Positions 1 to 8,552 are shown, counted from the stretch's first letter. The stretch: DNA of 64,000 bases from Oxalobacteraceae bacterium OTU3CINTB1 (GCA_024123955.1 CP099652.1:4526001-4590000), one strand, 5' to 3'. Notes: generated from the letters alone by a model not told the origin. Numbers and translations are program-made.

Positions 1-1535
1 ATGCCACGGGTCAGCGCGTCTTTCGGCGCATCGTGCGGTTTGAGCAGCGCCGCGGCCAGGGCCGGAGCCAGGGTCAGCGAGCTAAATGCCGAGATCACGG
101 TCGAAATGGCGATGGTCAGCGCGAACTGCTTGTAGAACTGGCCGGACAGGCCCGAAACGAACGCGATCGGCACGAACACGGCGCACAGCACCAGGGCGAT
201 GGCGATAATCGGACCGCTCACCTCTTTCATCGCCTGGATGGTCGCTTCGCGCGGCGCCAGACCTTCGTGAATATTCCGTTCGACGTTTTCCACCACCACG
301 ATCGCGTCATCGACCACGATACCGATGGCCAGCACAAGGCCGAACAGCGACAAGGTGTTGATCGAGAACCCAAAGGCCAGCATCACGGCGAAGGTACCGA
401 CCACCGAGACGGGAACGGCCAGCAGCGGGATCACCGATGCGCGCCAGGTTTGCAGGAAGATGATCACCACCAGCGCCACCAGGATGATCGCTTCGACCAA
501 AGTGTGGATCACGGAGCGGATCGACTCCCGCACGAATTGGGTCGGGTCGTATACGATGTCGTACGCGACGCCTTCCGGGAAATCTTTCGACAGGCGTTCC
601 ATCGTCGAGCGTACGTCGGCCGACAGCTGCAAGGCGTTGGCGTTGGGTGCTTCGAAAATAGGAATCGCGGCGGCCGATTTGTTGTTCAGCAGCGAGCGCA
701 AAGCGTACGAGTTCGAGCCCATTTCCAGGCGCGCCACGTCGCGCAGGTGCGTCACGGCGCCGTCGCTATTGGTCTTGACGACGATGTCGCCAAACTCTTC
801 TTCGCTTTGCAGGCGGCCGTGGGTATTGACGGTCAACTGGAAGTCGGCGCCCTTGCTCGGGCCCTGGCCGATCACACCGGCTGCCACTTGCACGTTCTGC
901 TCGCGGATCGAATCGACGATGTCGCCGGCGGTCAGGTTGCGCTGGGCGACCTTTTGCGGATCGAGCCAGACGCGCATCGAATAGTCGCCGGCGCCGAACA
1001 ACTGCACCTCGCCCATGCCGGGCAGGCGCGCCAGTTGGTCCTTGACGTTCAACACCGCGTAGTTACGCAGATACAGGTCGTCGTAACGGCCGTTCGGCGA
1101 GGACAGGTGGACCACCATCGTCAGGTTGGGCGACGACTTGACGGTCGTCACGCCGATCTGGCGCACCTCTTCCGGCAAACGCGGAAGCGCGCGCTGGACG
1201 CGGTTTTGCACCTGCGTTTCGGCCTGCTCGACGTTGGTGCCGATCTTGAAGGTGACGGTCAGCGCCAGCGCGCCGTCCGAGGTGTTTTGCGAGGACATGT
1301 AGAGCATGTTCTCGACGCCGTTGATCTGCTCCTCAAGCGGCGCGGCCACGGTTTCGGCGATGATCTTCGGATTCGCGCCCGGATACTGCGCGCGCACCAC
1401 CACCGATGGCGGCACCACGTCCGGGTACTCCGAGATCGGCAGCTTGAAGATCGATATCAAGCCGGCGACGAAGATAATGATCGACAGTACGGCCGCGAAA
1501 ATCGGCTTGTCGACAAAAAATCGGGAGATATTCAT
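1..1535 (-). CDS. RND multidrug efflux pump, inner-membrane subunit (HAE1/AcrB family), 3' end outside window
   Basis: N-terminal 511 residues of a proton-driven RND exporter; the C-terminal half lies beyond position 1. It begins MNISRFFVDKPIFAAVLSII, the usual AcrB/MexB start with TM1 at about residues 10-28. The porter loop follows, then TM segments carrying the proton-relay pair in GIVVDDAIVVVENVER (equivalent to AcrB D407/D408). The start codon lies 4 bp after the stop of the adaptor gene, so the two form one operon. No TetR repressor or outer-membrane factor is visible; the latter may lie left of the window. The family exports hydrophobic drugs from the periplasm or inner membrane; the substrate here is unknown. 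Confidence 0.95.
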   Translation of the reverse strand, partial: MNISRFFVDKPIFAAVLSIIIFVAGLISIFKLPISEYPDVVPPSVVVRAQYPGANPKIIAETVAAPLEEQINGVENMLYMSSQNTSDGALALTVTFKIGTNVEQAETQVQNRVQRALPRLPEEVRQIGVTTVKSSPNLTMVVHLSSPNGRYDDLYLRNYAVLNVKDQLARLPGMGEVQLFGAGDYSMRVWLDPQKVAQRNLTAGDIVDSIREQNVQVAAGVIGQGPSKGADFQLTVNTHGRLQSEEEFGDIVVKTNSDGAVTHLRDVARLEMGSNSYALRSLLNNKSAAAIPIFEAPNANALQLSADVRSTMERLSKDFPEGVAYDIVYDPTQFVRESIRSVIHTLVEAIILVALVVIIFLQTWRASVIPLLAVPVSVVGTFAVMLAFGFSINTLSLFGLVLAIGIVVDDAIVVVENVERNIHEGLAPREATIQAMKEVSGPIIAIALVLCAVFVPIAFVSGLSGQFYKQFALTIAISTVISAFSSLTLAPALAAALLKPHDAPKDALTRG

Positions 1536-1539
1536 ATTC

Positions 1540-2796
1540 TTATTCCTTGGAGGTGCCGGCCTTGGTGTTGGCGACGGCTACTTTTTCATCTTTTTTGGCG
1601 TCCGGCTTCGACTCCGGCTTGGCCACGTTGGCGGCCAGCGGATCGGAATCCATCGGCACCACGGTCGGCGTGATCGGCGCGCCGGGACGCACGCGCTGCA
1701 AACCGTTGACGACGATTTTCTCGCCCGGCTTCAGGCCTTCACGCACGACGCGCAGGCCATCGACCTGTGGGCCCAGCGTGACGGCGCGGTACTCGGCCTT
1801 GTTGCCGGCGCCGACCACGAACACGAACTTGCGGCTTTGATCGGTGCTGACGGCGCGCTCGTTGATCAGCAGCGTGGGCTTGGCGCCGGTGGTGCCGGCC
1901 AGCTGAACGCGGGCGAACAGGCCGGGAACCAGCGAGCCGTCCTTGTTGGCCAGGGTAGCGCGCATGCGCACCGAACCGCTGCGCGGATCGAGCTGGTTGT
2001 CGACGAATTCGAGCTTGCCTTCGTGCGGGAAGCCGGTTTCGTTGGCCAGGCCGATCTTGACGATGGCCGGTTGGCCCTTGTGGGCGGCGGCGCCGACGCG
2101 GAGGTAGGTATCTTCGTCGCCGTCGAAGGAGGCGTAGATGTTTTCCAGCGAGACCACGGAGGTCAGCACGGCCGACGCGTCGACCAGGTTACCGAGCGTG
2201 ATTTCCGCTTTCGACACGCGGCCGTCGATCGGCGAGACCACGCGGGTGTAGGCCAGATTGAGCTTGGCCGCGTCGTACTGCGCCTGCGAGGCGCGGGCAT
2301 CGGCGTCCAGCTGCTTCTGGTTCGACGCGCGTTCGTCGTATTCGCGCTGGGCGATGGCCTTATCGGCCAGCAGTTTTTCAGCGCGGTTCAATTCCAGCTT
2401 GGCCAGTTCCGCCTTGGCGCGCGCCGAACCGGCGGCCGCTTCGGCGCGATTGGCTTCGGCCTGGTATGGACGCGCATCGATAACGAACAACACGTCGCCT
2501 TTCTTGACCTGGCTGCCCGGCTTGAAGTTGATCGCGGTGATGAAGCCGCCGACGCGCGGGCGGATCTGCACCTGCTCGACGGCCTCCAGGCGACCCGAGA
2601 ACTCCTGGGTCTCGGTGATGGTTTTCTCGACCACGGTGGCCGCCGAAATCGGTGGCCCGCCGCCGCCGGCCGCAGGCGCTTCGCTCTTGCCCTTGGCGTC
2701 GTCGCAACCCGTGAGGCCGAAAGCGGCCAGTCCCGCCAACGCCATAGCGGCGGCCAGCGGCCGGGCTACAGCGGTGAATTGTTTAATGTTTTTCAT
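1540..2796 (-). CDS. RND efflux periplasmic adaptor lipoprotein (AcrA/MexA family)
   Basis: 418 residues. The signal peptide ends in a lipobox (LTGC, lipidated Cys31), so the protein is anchored in the periplasmic face of a membrane. The body has the membrane-fusion-protein layout: barrel-sandwich half-motif (RPRVGGFITAINFKPGSQV), long alpha-hairpin (about residues 105-165, Ala/Lys/Glu rich), second barrel half (VVSPIDGRVSKAEITLGNLV) and beta-barrel/MP domains. It would bridge the pump to an outer-membrane channel. The tail is lysine/alanine rich (PDAKKDEK) and probably disordered. An AAAGGGA-type ribosome site precedes the ATG. First gene of the operon with the pump. Confidence 0.95.
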   Translation of the reverse strand: MKNIKQFTAVARPLAAAMALAGLAAFGLTGCDDAKGKSEAPAAGGGGPPISAATVVEKTITETQEFSGRLEAVEQVQIRPRVGGFITAINFKPGSQVKKGDVLFVIDARPYQAEANRAEAAAGSARAKAELAKLELNRAEKLLADKAIAQREYDERASNQKQLDADARASQAQYDAAKLNLAYTRVVSPIDGRVSKAEITLGNLVDASAVLTSVVSLENIYASFDGDEDTYLRVGAAAHKGQPAIVKIGLANETGFPHEGKLEFVDNQLDPRSGSVRMRATLANKDGSLVPGLFARVQLAGTTGAKPTLLINERAVSTDQSRKFVFVVGAGNKAEYRAVTLGPQVDGLRVVREGLKPGEKIVVNGLQRVRPGAPITPTVVPMDSDPLAANVAKPESKPDAKKDEKVAVANTKAGTSKE

Positions 2797-2952
2797 TTTT
2801 TATCCCTTTGTGCATGAAAATAATTAATAGAAATGGCGGCACCGGCTGCCTCAACGGAAATCGAGAAAACACGGTACTAGCGCCCCGCCGGCAAGCCAGT
2901 GGGGACGTGATTACAGATACTGCAAATGGTTAGGGTGGTGTACCCTGATGAT

Positions 2953-3825
2953 CTATGAAGCTGGCGGCGTCTCCGACCGTTCCAGGTTAGTGACAAAGCT
3001 GGCGATTTCGCCCAGCGCGGCGCATTTGCACGCGCAGTCGTTGCGGGCGCCCGGATCTTGCAGGGGCTGCGGCGCCATTCTGATAACGGTGGTTTTGACC
3101 CCGCACGAAATCAGCTTGGCGCCATATTGTTCCGCCTCGTCGCGCAGCGGATCGTCCTCGGACGACAGGATCAGCGCGGGCGGCAGGTTTTTCAAACGGC
3201 TCGATTGCAGCGGCGACGCGTACGGGTGCGTGCGGTCGGCGGCGTTGGGCAGGTAGCCGCGGTAGGCCGCCGCGCAGGCGTCGGCCACGTCCAGCAGCTC
3301 CGGCGCCTGCTGCATCTCGCGCATCGAGCAGGTGGTCAGGCCCGGGTCCAGCATCGGCATGATCAGGATCTGGCCGGTCAGCGCCGGGCCGCCACGGTCG
3401 CGCGACATCAGCGCGCACACCGCCGCCAGATTGGCGCCGGCCTCGATGCCGGCCACCATCAGCTGCTTACCGGTCCAGCCGATTTTGCCCTTGTTCTTTT
3501 TGGCCCAGGTCAGCACCGCGTGGGCATCTTCCACCGCCGCCGGGAACGGGCGCACGCTCGCCAGCGTGTAGCCGGAGGCCAGCACCGCCATGCCCGGGTG
3601 GTCGTCGGCCAGGTGGCGCAGGAAGCTGTCCGCGTCTTCCAGGTCGCCGCCAACAAAGCCGCCGGCGTGGAAGAACACCGTCAGCGTATCGCGCTTGGCG
3701 CCGGCGTCGCCGCTGGTGTACAGGCGTGCCGGCAGCGGGCCTTCGGCGCCGCGCACCTCCAGGCTGCGGATCTTCAGGCGATCCGACAGCTCCGGCAGCG
3801 CTTTATCCTGTGGCTTGATGGTCAC
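2953..3825 (-). CDS. Alpha/beta-hydrolase (HSL/lipase-like) with lost catalytic residues, probable pseudoenzyme
   Basis: 290 residues from a GTG start whose bases overlap the TGA of the upstream small gene (GTGA), suggesting translational coupling. The fold follows the hormone-sensitive-lipase group: oxyanion motif HAGG at 53-56 (family HGGG) and the acid-residue motif EDDPLRDE near D225. The nucleophile motif GDSAG is replaced by GIEAG (126-130), putting Glu128 at the Ser position. The C-terminal histidine region reads VIRMAPQPLQDPG with no His. The tail has C264, C266 and C268 (CACKC). Seen directly: serine and histidine are absent. Inferred: no ordinary esterase activity; it may bind a ligand or be decaying. 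Confidence 0.8.
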   Translation of the reverse strand: MTIKPQDKALPELSDRLKIRSLEVRGAEGPLPARLYTSGDAGAKRDTLTVFFHAGGFVGGDLEDADSFLRHLADDHPGMAVLASGYTLASVRPFPAAVEDAHAVLTWAKKNKGKIGWTGKQLMVAGIEAGANLAAVCALMSRDRGGPALTGQILIMPMLDPGLTTCSMREMQQAPELLDVADACAAAYRGYLPNAADRTHPYASPLQSSRLKNLPPALILSSEDDPLRDEAEQYGAKLISCGVKTTVIRMAPQPLQDPGARNDCACKCAALGEIASFVTNLERSETPPAS

Positions 3826-4037
3826 TGCCGCACCGTGCCAGTCGCGTCGGCCGACATCAGCGAGGTGTCGGCGCAAGCCAGCACCTCGCCGCTGGCCACT
3901 TCGGTCAGGGCACGAACGCCGCTCACTTCAGACTTCGCAGTCTGCGAGTAGGCATCGGTATAGACGACGCCCGCCAGCGCGAACGATGTCAGCGCGATCG
4001 CAACCGTTGCAAAAATTCCGTCCCGATATTTCATCAT
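3822..4037 (-). CDS. Small exported or membrane-anchored protein of unknown function
   Basis: 71 residues. A basic start (MMKYRD) and a hydrophobic run at about residues 8-25 look like a signal peptide or single membrane anchor, followed by a short polar segment ending GTVRQ. Its stop overlaps the start of the hydrolase-like gene by 4 bp. It may be a genuine small secreted protein in a two-gene operon, or the signal-peptide portion of an ancestral exported hydrolase split by a frameshift. Family not recognised. It is divergent from the LysR gene with about 155 bp between them, which should hold both promoters. Confidence 0.5.
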   Translation of the reverse strand: MMKYRDGIFATVAIALTSFALAGVVYTDAYSQTAKSEVSGVRALTEVASGEVLACADTSLMSADATGTVRQ

Positions 4038-4192
4038 GATCCCCTTCCCGCGTGGTGTAACAACTTGCCTCTGCCCCGGAACAGCCCATGCTTTCCTTGG
4101 TGCAGTACAGCAATCTTAAACTTGTTCTACAATCCGATAAATAGCCTAAAGTCGAATTGATTGTTCAGCATTATGAACAATGGAGGTCATAA

Positions 4193-5152
4193 ATGAATAA
4201 ACTGCAAGCGATGGAAGTGTTCGTGAACGTGGTCGACTCCGGCGGCTTCACGCGCGCCGCCGACCAAATGCAACTGCCCAAGGCCACGGTCTCGACGCTG
4301 ATCCAGTCGCTGGAGGCGTCGCTGGCGGTCAAGCTGTTGCACCGGACCACGCGGCACGTCAGCGTCACGGCCGACGGCGCCGCCTACTACGAGCGCTGCC
4401 TGCGCATCTTATCGGACGTGCGCGACGCCGAGGAATCGCTGTCGCGCACCCGCCTCAGTCCCAGCGGCCGGCTGCGGGTCGATGTGCCCACCGGGCTGGC
4501 CGGCAGCGTGCTGGTGCCGGCGCTGCCGGACTTCTTCACCCGCTATCCGGACATCCAGATGGAGATGGGCTGCAGCGACCGCGCCGTCGACCTGGTCGAA
4601 GAAGGCGTCGACTGCGCGGTGCGCGCCGGCCAATTGGTCGATTCGAGCCTGATCGCGCGACGCGTCGGCATCCTGCATTTCGTCACCTGCGCGGCGCCAT
4701 CGTATCTGGAGCGCTACGGCCGCCCTTCCCACCCGGACGAATTGACGCGCCACCTGTGCGTTAACTATTTTTCATCGAAGACCGGTAAAATCATCGACTG
4801 GGACTTTTCGCGCGGCACCGAGCGGGTGCAGGTCGCCCTGCCCGGCCACATCGCCCTGAACGACACCAATGCCTACACGGCTGCGGGACTGGCCGGGCTG
4901 GGCATCGTGCAAATGCCGAATTTTTTGCTCGATCCCTTGGTCGCCGACGGCAGCTTCGAACAGGTGCTGCCGGAATGGAGCTCGGACTCGATACCGGTGC
5001 ACGTGGTGTACCCACAAAACCGGCATCTGTCGGCCAAGGTGCGGGTGTTCGTCGAATGGGTCGCCGAACTGTTATCCAATCATCCAGGCATGCGCTTGCC
5101 GAAGGCACCACCACCGGCGGCGCGCGCCACGTCTTACGAGGTAGCCATATGA
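4193..5152 (+). CDS. LysR-family transcriptional regulator
   Basis: 319 residues. N-terminal winged helix at about 1-60 (MNKLQAMEVFVNVVDSGGFT, then PKATVSTLIQSLEASL) and C-terminal LysR substrate-binding domain (RLRVDVPTGLAGSVLVPALP onward), of the subgroup close to AaeR/DsdC-like regulators that begin MNKLQAMEVF. An AATGGAGG ribosome site precedes the ATG. Its stop overlaps the start of the dehydrogenase gene by 4 bp (ATGA), so it is probably cotranscribed with that gene and may control it, the divergent hydrolase genes, or both. The effector is unknown. Confidence 0.93.
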   Translation: MNKLQAMEVFVNVVDSGGFTRAADQMQLPKATVSTLIQSLEASLAVKLLHRTTRHVSVTADGAAYYERCLRILSDVRDAEESLSRTRLSPSGRLRVDVPTGLAGSVLVPALPDFFTRYPDIQMEMGCSDRAVDLVEEGVDCAVRAGQLVDSSLIARRVGILHFVTCAAPSYLERYGRPSHPDELTRHLCVNYFSSKTGKIIDWDFSRGTERVQVALPGHIALNDTNAYTAAGLAGLGIVQMPNFLLDPLVADGSFEQVLPEWSSDSIPVHVVYPQNRHLSAKVRVFVEWVAELLSNHPGMRLPKAPPPAARATSYEVAI

Positions 5153-6135
5153 CCGACGCTTTGACCGTCACTACGACCGACATCCACCGCATCGTTTTCC
5201 TCGACCGCGACAGCGTTATCGCCAACGTGCGCAAGCCGTCCTTTGCGCACGAGTGGAGTGAGTACCCGGCCACCAAGGCCGCCGACGCGGTGCAGCGCCT
5301 GCGCGATGCGCGCGCCACGGTCGCCATCACCAACAAGGTACCGTTGCGCGCCGACGACCTGGCGCAACTGCCGGATCTGAAGATGATCGCGGTGGCCGCC
5401 ACCGGCACCGACATCGTCGATCTGCAGGCCTGCCGCGAGCGCGGCATCGTCGTCTCCAACATCCGCAACTACGCGGTGCACACGCTGCCCGAACACACCT
5501 TCGCGCTGATCCTGGCGCTGCGCCGCCAGCTGGTGGCCTACCGCGAGGACATCGAAGCGGGCCTGTGGCAAAAGTCCGAGCGATTCTGCCTGTTCGGCCA
5601 TCCGATCTCCGACCTGGCCGGCAGCCGCCTTGGCCTTGCCGGCTATGGCGCGCTGGGGAAATCGGTGGCGCAGATCGCGCGTGCGTTCGGCATGGAGGTC
5701 GTGGTGTTCAACCGCTCGCCGGTGACCGATGAAGGCATCAAGCAGGTGTCGTGGGACGAGCTGCTGGAGACGTCGGATGTCCTTAGCCTGCACCTGCCGC
5801 TTAACGACAAGACCCGCAACATCATCTGCGCGAAAGAGCTGATACGCATGAAAAGCTCGGCGCTGCTGATCAACACCGCGCGCGGCGGCCTGGTGGACGA
5901 AGTGGCGCTGGCCGACGCGCTGCGCGCCGGCGTGATCGCCGGCGCCGGATTCGACGTGCTGACAAAGGAACCGCCACCGGAGGACAATGTGCTGCTCAAC
6001 CTGCGGCTGCCGAACTTCATCCTCACGCCGCATTCGGCGTGGGCCAGCTCGCAAGCGATGCAGGTGCTGGCCGATCAGCTGATCGACAACATCGAGGCCT
6101 GGCAGGCCGGTACGCCAAATAATGTCATGGGCTAA
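5149..6135 (+). CDS. D-2-hydroxyacid dehydrogenase (glycerate/hydroxypyruvate reductase type)
   Basis: 328 residues; start chosen at the ATG overlapping the LysR stop. The cytosolic NAD(P)H-dependent enzyme reduces 2-oxoacids to D-2-hydroxyacids. Nucleotide site GLAGYGALGKSVAQ, and the three catalytic positions are visible: Arg in INTARGGLVDE, Glu in LTKEPPPEDN and His in LTPHSAWAS. The catalytic domain is split around the Rossmann domain as usual, and the length is typical. The closest recognisable group is hydroxypyruvate/glyoxylate reductase (HprA-like), but the exact substrate cannot be told from sequence. Part of a lysR operon. Confidence 0.92.
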   Translation: MTDALTVTTTDIHRIVFLDRDSVIANVRKPSFAHEWSEYPATKAADAVQRLRDARATVAITNKVPLRADDLAQLPDLKMIAVAATGTDIVDLQACRERGIVVSNIRNYAVHTLPEHTFALILALRRQLVAYREDIEAGLWQKSERFCLFGHPISDLAGSRLGLAGYGALGKSVAQIARAFGMEVVVFNRSPVTDEGIKQVSWDELLETSDVLSLHLPLNDKTRNIICAKELIRMKSSALLINTARGGLVDEVALADALRAGVIAGAGFDVLTKEPPPEDNVLLNLRLPNFILTPHSAWASSQAMQVLADQLIDNIEAWQAGTPNNVMG

Positions 6136-6161
6136 TGCCGACCATAACGAACGGAGAGTCC

Positions 6162-6317
6162 ATGGCTCGCTCGACCAAACTGAGTTTGATAGCTGTTACC
6201 CTCATCTCGACAATCACGCTGGCCCTCCTGTCAGTATTTCGCGCTGATCTTGTTCGCCATCGCAGCTGTTTCGCATCGCCGGTCTGCTCTACGCAAGCTG
6301 AGGAATGCTCACATTAA
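6162..6317 (+). pseudogene. Short membrane-segment ORF, possible remnant of a sensor or chemotaxis receptor
   Basis: ATG after a GGAGAG site gives MARSTKLSLIAVTLISTITL and onward: a positively charged start and one strong membrane helix, then an unrelated Ser/Cys-rich tail and a stop. The start resembles the first TM helix of methyl-accepting chemotaxis proteins or sensor kinases, but nothing of the rest follows. It is most likely the 5' stub of a deleted gene; a 51-residue membrane peptide is possible. A second remnant lies directly after it. Confidence 0.35.
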
Positions 6318-6338
6318 AACCTAAGGATGCCACCTCTG

Positions 6339-6428
6339 ATGAATCAGGCTTTTACCATTTCCGTGCCCCACCTTCACACTGAGCGGCTTACGCCTCGGGA
6401 ATATCGTGTTGAAGAGTTACCTGCGTGA
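6339..6428 (+). pseudogene. N-terminal remnant of a GNAT N-acetyltransferase
   Basis: A 29-codon frame from ATG reads MNQAFTISVPHLHTERLTPR and then EYRVEELPA before a stop. The string LHTERLTPREYRVEELPA matches the first beta-strand and helix that open many RimJ/RimL-type GNAT enzymes (typically LxTERLxLRxYxxxDLxA). An AAGGA sequence lies about 12 bases upstream. No acetyl-CoA-binding motif follows in any frame before 6530, so the gene is a 5' fragment. Together with the stub before it, this marks 6135-6529 as a site of deletion or rearrangement. Confidence 0.5.
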
Positions 6429-6529
6429 GCGTACTTGAAGCGGAGTTCGGCCATCAGCGGCCGGACAAGCAATATTAGAAAGCTTGAAATGCAAAGAAAA
6501 TTGACTCACCAGCCAGGCTCTGCCAGCGT

Positions 6530-7123
6530 CTAGTCGTCCAAGCCCTTCCCACTCAAAATATCGGGAATGGCCTTCATCACCCGCGCGGTGCGTGTCTTCG
6601 ACTGCTTGGCCGACGAAAAATGCAAAAGGTAAGCGCGCCGGCGGCCCGGCGTCAACGCCTCGAAAGCGGTTTTCAACTCCAGCATCTTATCGAGCTTGGC
6701 CTGGAATTCCTCGGGCACCGAAAACTCCTCGGTCTTTTTAAACTCGACCTTAACGCCGGAGGCTTCCACCTTCGCCGCCTGCGCGATATATGCCTTCAAC
6801 ACAGCTTTCAGCTTGCGGATTTCCTCGACGTTCTCGAAGCGCGCCTGCCGCGCCGCCTGCACATTGTCGGTCTGCTTGATCAGGATACCCTTGGCGTCCT
6901 TCAGCAACGCTCCCTTGAAAAACAGCAGCGCGCAATACCCCTTGAACGAGTGGATCAACACCACGTTCCGCCCTTCCAGCGTGTAGCACGGCGCGCCCCA
7001 CTTCAAATCCTCGGCAAGCCCGCTATCGAGACAAATCGCCCGCAGCTCGCGCACCTCGTCCACCCAGTTCTTGAGCCGCTCAAAATAGGCATCGACTTTC
7101 GGATTCAGCGTGTGCTCTGTCAT
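6530..7123 (-). CDS. YdeI/OmdA-family protein with DUF1801-like N-terminus
   Basis: 197 residues from the ATG reading MTEHTLNPKVDAYFERLKNW; this start fits the family better than an upstream in-frame one overlapping lldD. The N-terminal half has the DUF1801-like core (DLKWGAPCYTLEGRNVVLIH, then FKGYCALLFFKGALL). The C-terminal half is Lys/Glu rich and ends with the OmdA/YdeI signature (TPGRRRAYLLHFSSAKQSKT, then RTARVMKAIPDIL). Members are cytosolic; E. coli YdeI has been linked to resistance to some antimicrobial peptides, but the biochemical role is unclear. It starts 10 bp after the lldD stop, so the two are likely cotranscribed. Confidence 0.85.
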   Translation of the reverse strand: MTEHTLNPKVDAYFERLKNWVDEVRELRAICLDSGLAEDLKWGAPCYTLEGRNVVLIHSFKGYCALLFFKGALLKDAKGILIKQTDNVQAARQARFENVEEIRKLKAVLKAYIAQAAKVEASGVKVEFKKTEEFSVPEEFQAKLDKMLELKTAFEALTPGRRRAYLLHFSSAKQSKTRTARVMKAIPDILSGKGLDD

Positions 7124-7133
7124 GGCTCGCCTC

Positions 7134-8279
7134 TTAATAGGTCCCGGGAAGAAGGATGTTGCGGTCGACATGCTGCAGATCGCGCAGTCCGCAGAAGGCC
7201 ATCGTCAGATCGGCCTCGTTGCGGATGATCTCCAGGCATTTGCTCACGCCCTGCTCGCCCATCGCACCCAAGCCATACAGGAACGGGCGTCCAATATAAA
7301 CGCCTTTCGCGCCCAGCGCCACCGCCTTGATCACGTCCTGGCCGGAGCGGATGCCGCCGTCCATATGCACCTCGATCTGCTTGCCGACCGCCTCGACGAT
7401 GGCCGGCAGCGCGCCGATCGACGATTGCGCGCCGTCGAGCTGGCGGCCGCCGTGGTTGGAAACGATCAGCGCGTCGGCGCCACTTTCAACGGCCAGGCGC
7501 GCGTCCTCCGCGTCCATGATGCCCTTGATGATCAACTTGCCGCCCCAGCGCTGCTTGATCCACTCGACGTCCTTCCACGACAGGCTCAAATCGAACTGCT
7601 GGCTGGTCCACGACGACAGCGACGACATGTCCGAGACCGACGTCGCGTGGCCGACGATATTGCCGAAGCTGCGGCGCTTGGTGCCCAGCATGCCGAAGCA
7701 CCAGCGCGGCTTGGTGGCGAGGTTGATCATGTTGGCGACGGTCAGTTTGGGCGGCGCCGACAGGCCGTTGCGCAGATCCTTGTGACGCTGGCCGAGCACC
7801 TGCAAATCCAAGGTCAACACCAGCGCCGAGCAGCGCGCGGCCTTGGCGCGATCAATCAGGCGGTTGATGAATTCGCGGTCCTTCATCACATACAACTGAA
7901 ACCAGAAAGGCTTGCTGGTGTTGGCCGCGATGTCCTCGATCGAGCAGATGCTCATCGTCGACAAGGTGAACGGCACGCCGAATTTTTCGGCCGCCTTGGC
8001 GGCGAGGATTTCACCGTCGGCGTGCTGCATGCCCGTCAAACCGGTCGGCGCCAGGGCCACCGGCATGGCCACGCTCTGGCCGACCATGGTGCTGGCCAGT
8101 GTGCGGTTTTCCAGATTGACAGCGACTCGCTGGCGGAATTTAATTTTCGCGAAGTCTTCGTTGTTGGCGCGGTAGGTCGATTCGGTCCAGGAGCCGGCAT
8201 CGGCGTAATCGTAGAACATGCGTGGAACGCGCTTCTTGGCCAGAACGCGCAGGTCTTCGATACTGGTGATGATGGTCAT
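7134..8279 (-). CDS. lldD: FMN-dependent L-lactate dehydrogenase
   Basis: 381 residues from the ATG preceded by AAGGAG (an upstream in-frame extension lacks a good site). TIM-barrel alpha-hydroxyacid oxidase that oxidises L-lactate to pyruvate and passes electrons to the quinone pool at the inner membrane. Family residues are visible: Tyr in FYDYADAGS (about 23-25), WFQLY (Y130), active-site His276 and Arg279 in SNHGGRQLDG, and FMN-phosphate loop HMDGGIRSGQDV. Slightly shorter than E. coli LldD (396). No lldR or lldP neighbour is seen; the next gene downstream is the YdeI-like protein. Confidence 0.93.
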   Translation of the reverse strand: MTIITSIEDLRVLAKKRVPRMFYDYADAGSWTESTYRANNEDFAKIKFRQRVAVNLENRTLASTMVGQSVAMPVALAPTGLTGMQHADGEILAAKAAEKFGVPFTLSTMSICSIEDIAANTSKPFWFQLYVMKDREFINRLIDRAKAARCSALVLTLDLQVLGQRHKDLRNGLSAPPKLTVANMINLATKPRWCFGMLGTKRRSFGNIVGHATSVSDMSSLSSWTSQQFDLSLSWKDVEWIKQRWGGKLIIKGIMDAEDARLAVESGADALIVSNHGGRQLDGAQSSIGALPAIVEAVGKQIEVHMDGGIRSGQDVIKAVALGAKGVYIGRPFLYGLGAMGEQGVSKCLEIIRNEADLTMAFCGLRDLQHVDRNILLPGTY

Positions 8280-8420
8280 GCACACTCCTTGGACGGTGAT
8301 CGACAAATCATCGGGCATTTTGGTGAAAATGCCAATAGCAATGTGGGCCAGCAATAGCGGCCCATGCAGGATAATCAAGGAGATGATTTTGGCGCGGCCG
8401 ATAAGCGTGCGCCACAAAGC

Positions 8421-8449
8421 AAAAAGGCCTGAAGATTTCTCTTCAGGCC
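8421..8449 (-). terminator. Rho-independent terminator of tRNA-Arg-like copy 1
   Basis: Inverted repeat GGCCTGAAG...CTTCAGGCC (8426-8449), followed in the minus direction by five T (AAAAA at 8421-8425). It lies 16 bases after the tRNA 3' end. The same hairpin follows each of the three tRNA copies. Confidence 0.85.
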
Positions 8450-8465
8450 CTTCTACTTACGAATT

Positions 8466-8542
8466 TGGTGCGGCTGGCAGGAATCGAACCCACGACCCCT
8501 TGGTTCATAGCCAAGTACTCTATCCAGCTGAGCTACAGCCGC
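8466..8542 (-). tRNA. tRNA-Arg body with anticodon ATG (variant of ACG)
   Basis: 77 nt including encoded CCA. The acceptor stem GCGGCTG/CAGCCGC, D-arm, variable loop and T-arm are identical to the two neighbouring tRNA-Arg(ACG) copies. The only base difference is in the anticodon loop, which reads CTATGAA between CTTGG and CCAAG, giving anticodon ATG (decodes His CAU) instead of ACG. Cys-Arg identity base C35 is thus changed to U35, while the histidine determinant G-1 is not obvious. Promoter and terminator are intact, so it is probably transcribed. It may be uncharged, mischarged, decaying, or a base error. Confidence 0.85.
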
Positions 8543-8552
8543 GAAAGACAAC

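Noticed and set aside
33..1673. Plus-strand open frame opposite the RND pump gene
   Set aside because: The minus strand encodes a clear RND pump with family motifs; the plus-strand frame is a compositional shadow.
2881..2910. GC-rich hairpin between the hydrolase and adaptor genes as a terminator
   Set aside because: The stem is imperfect and lacks a T-tract on either strand.
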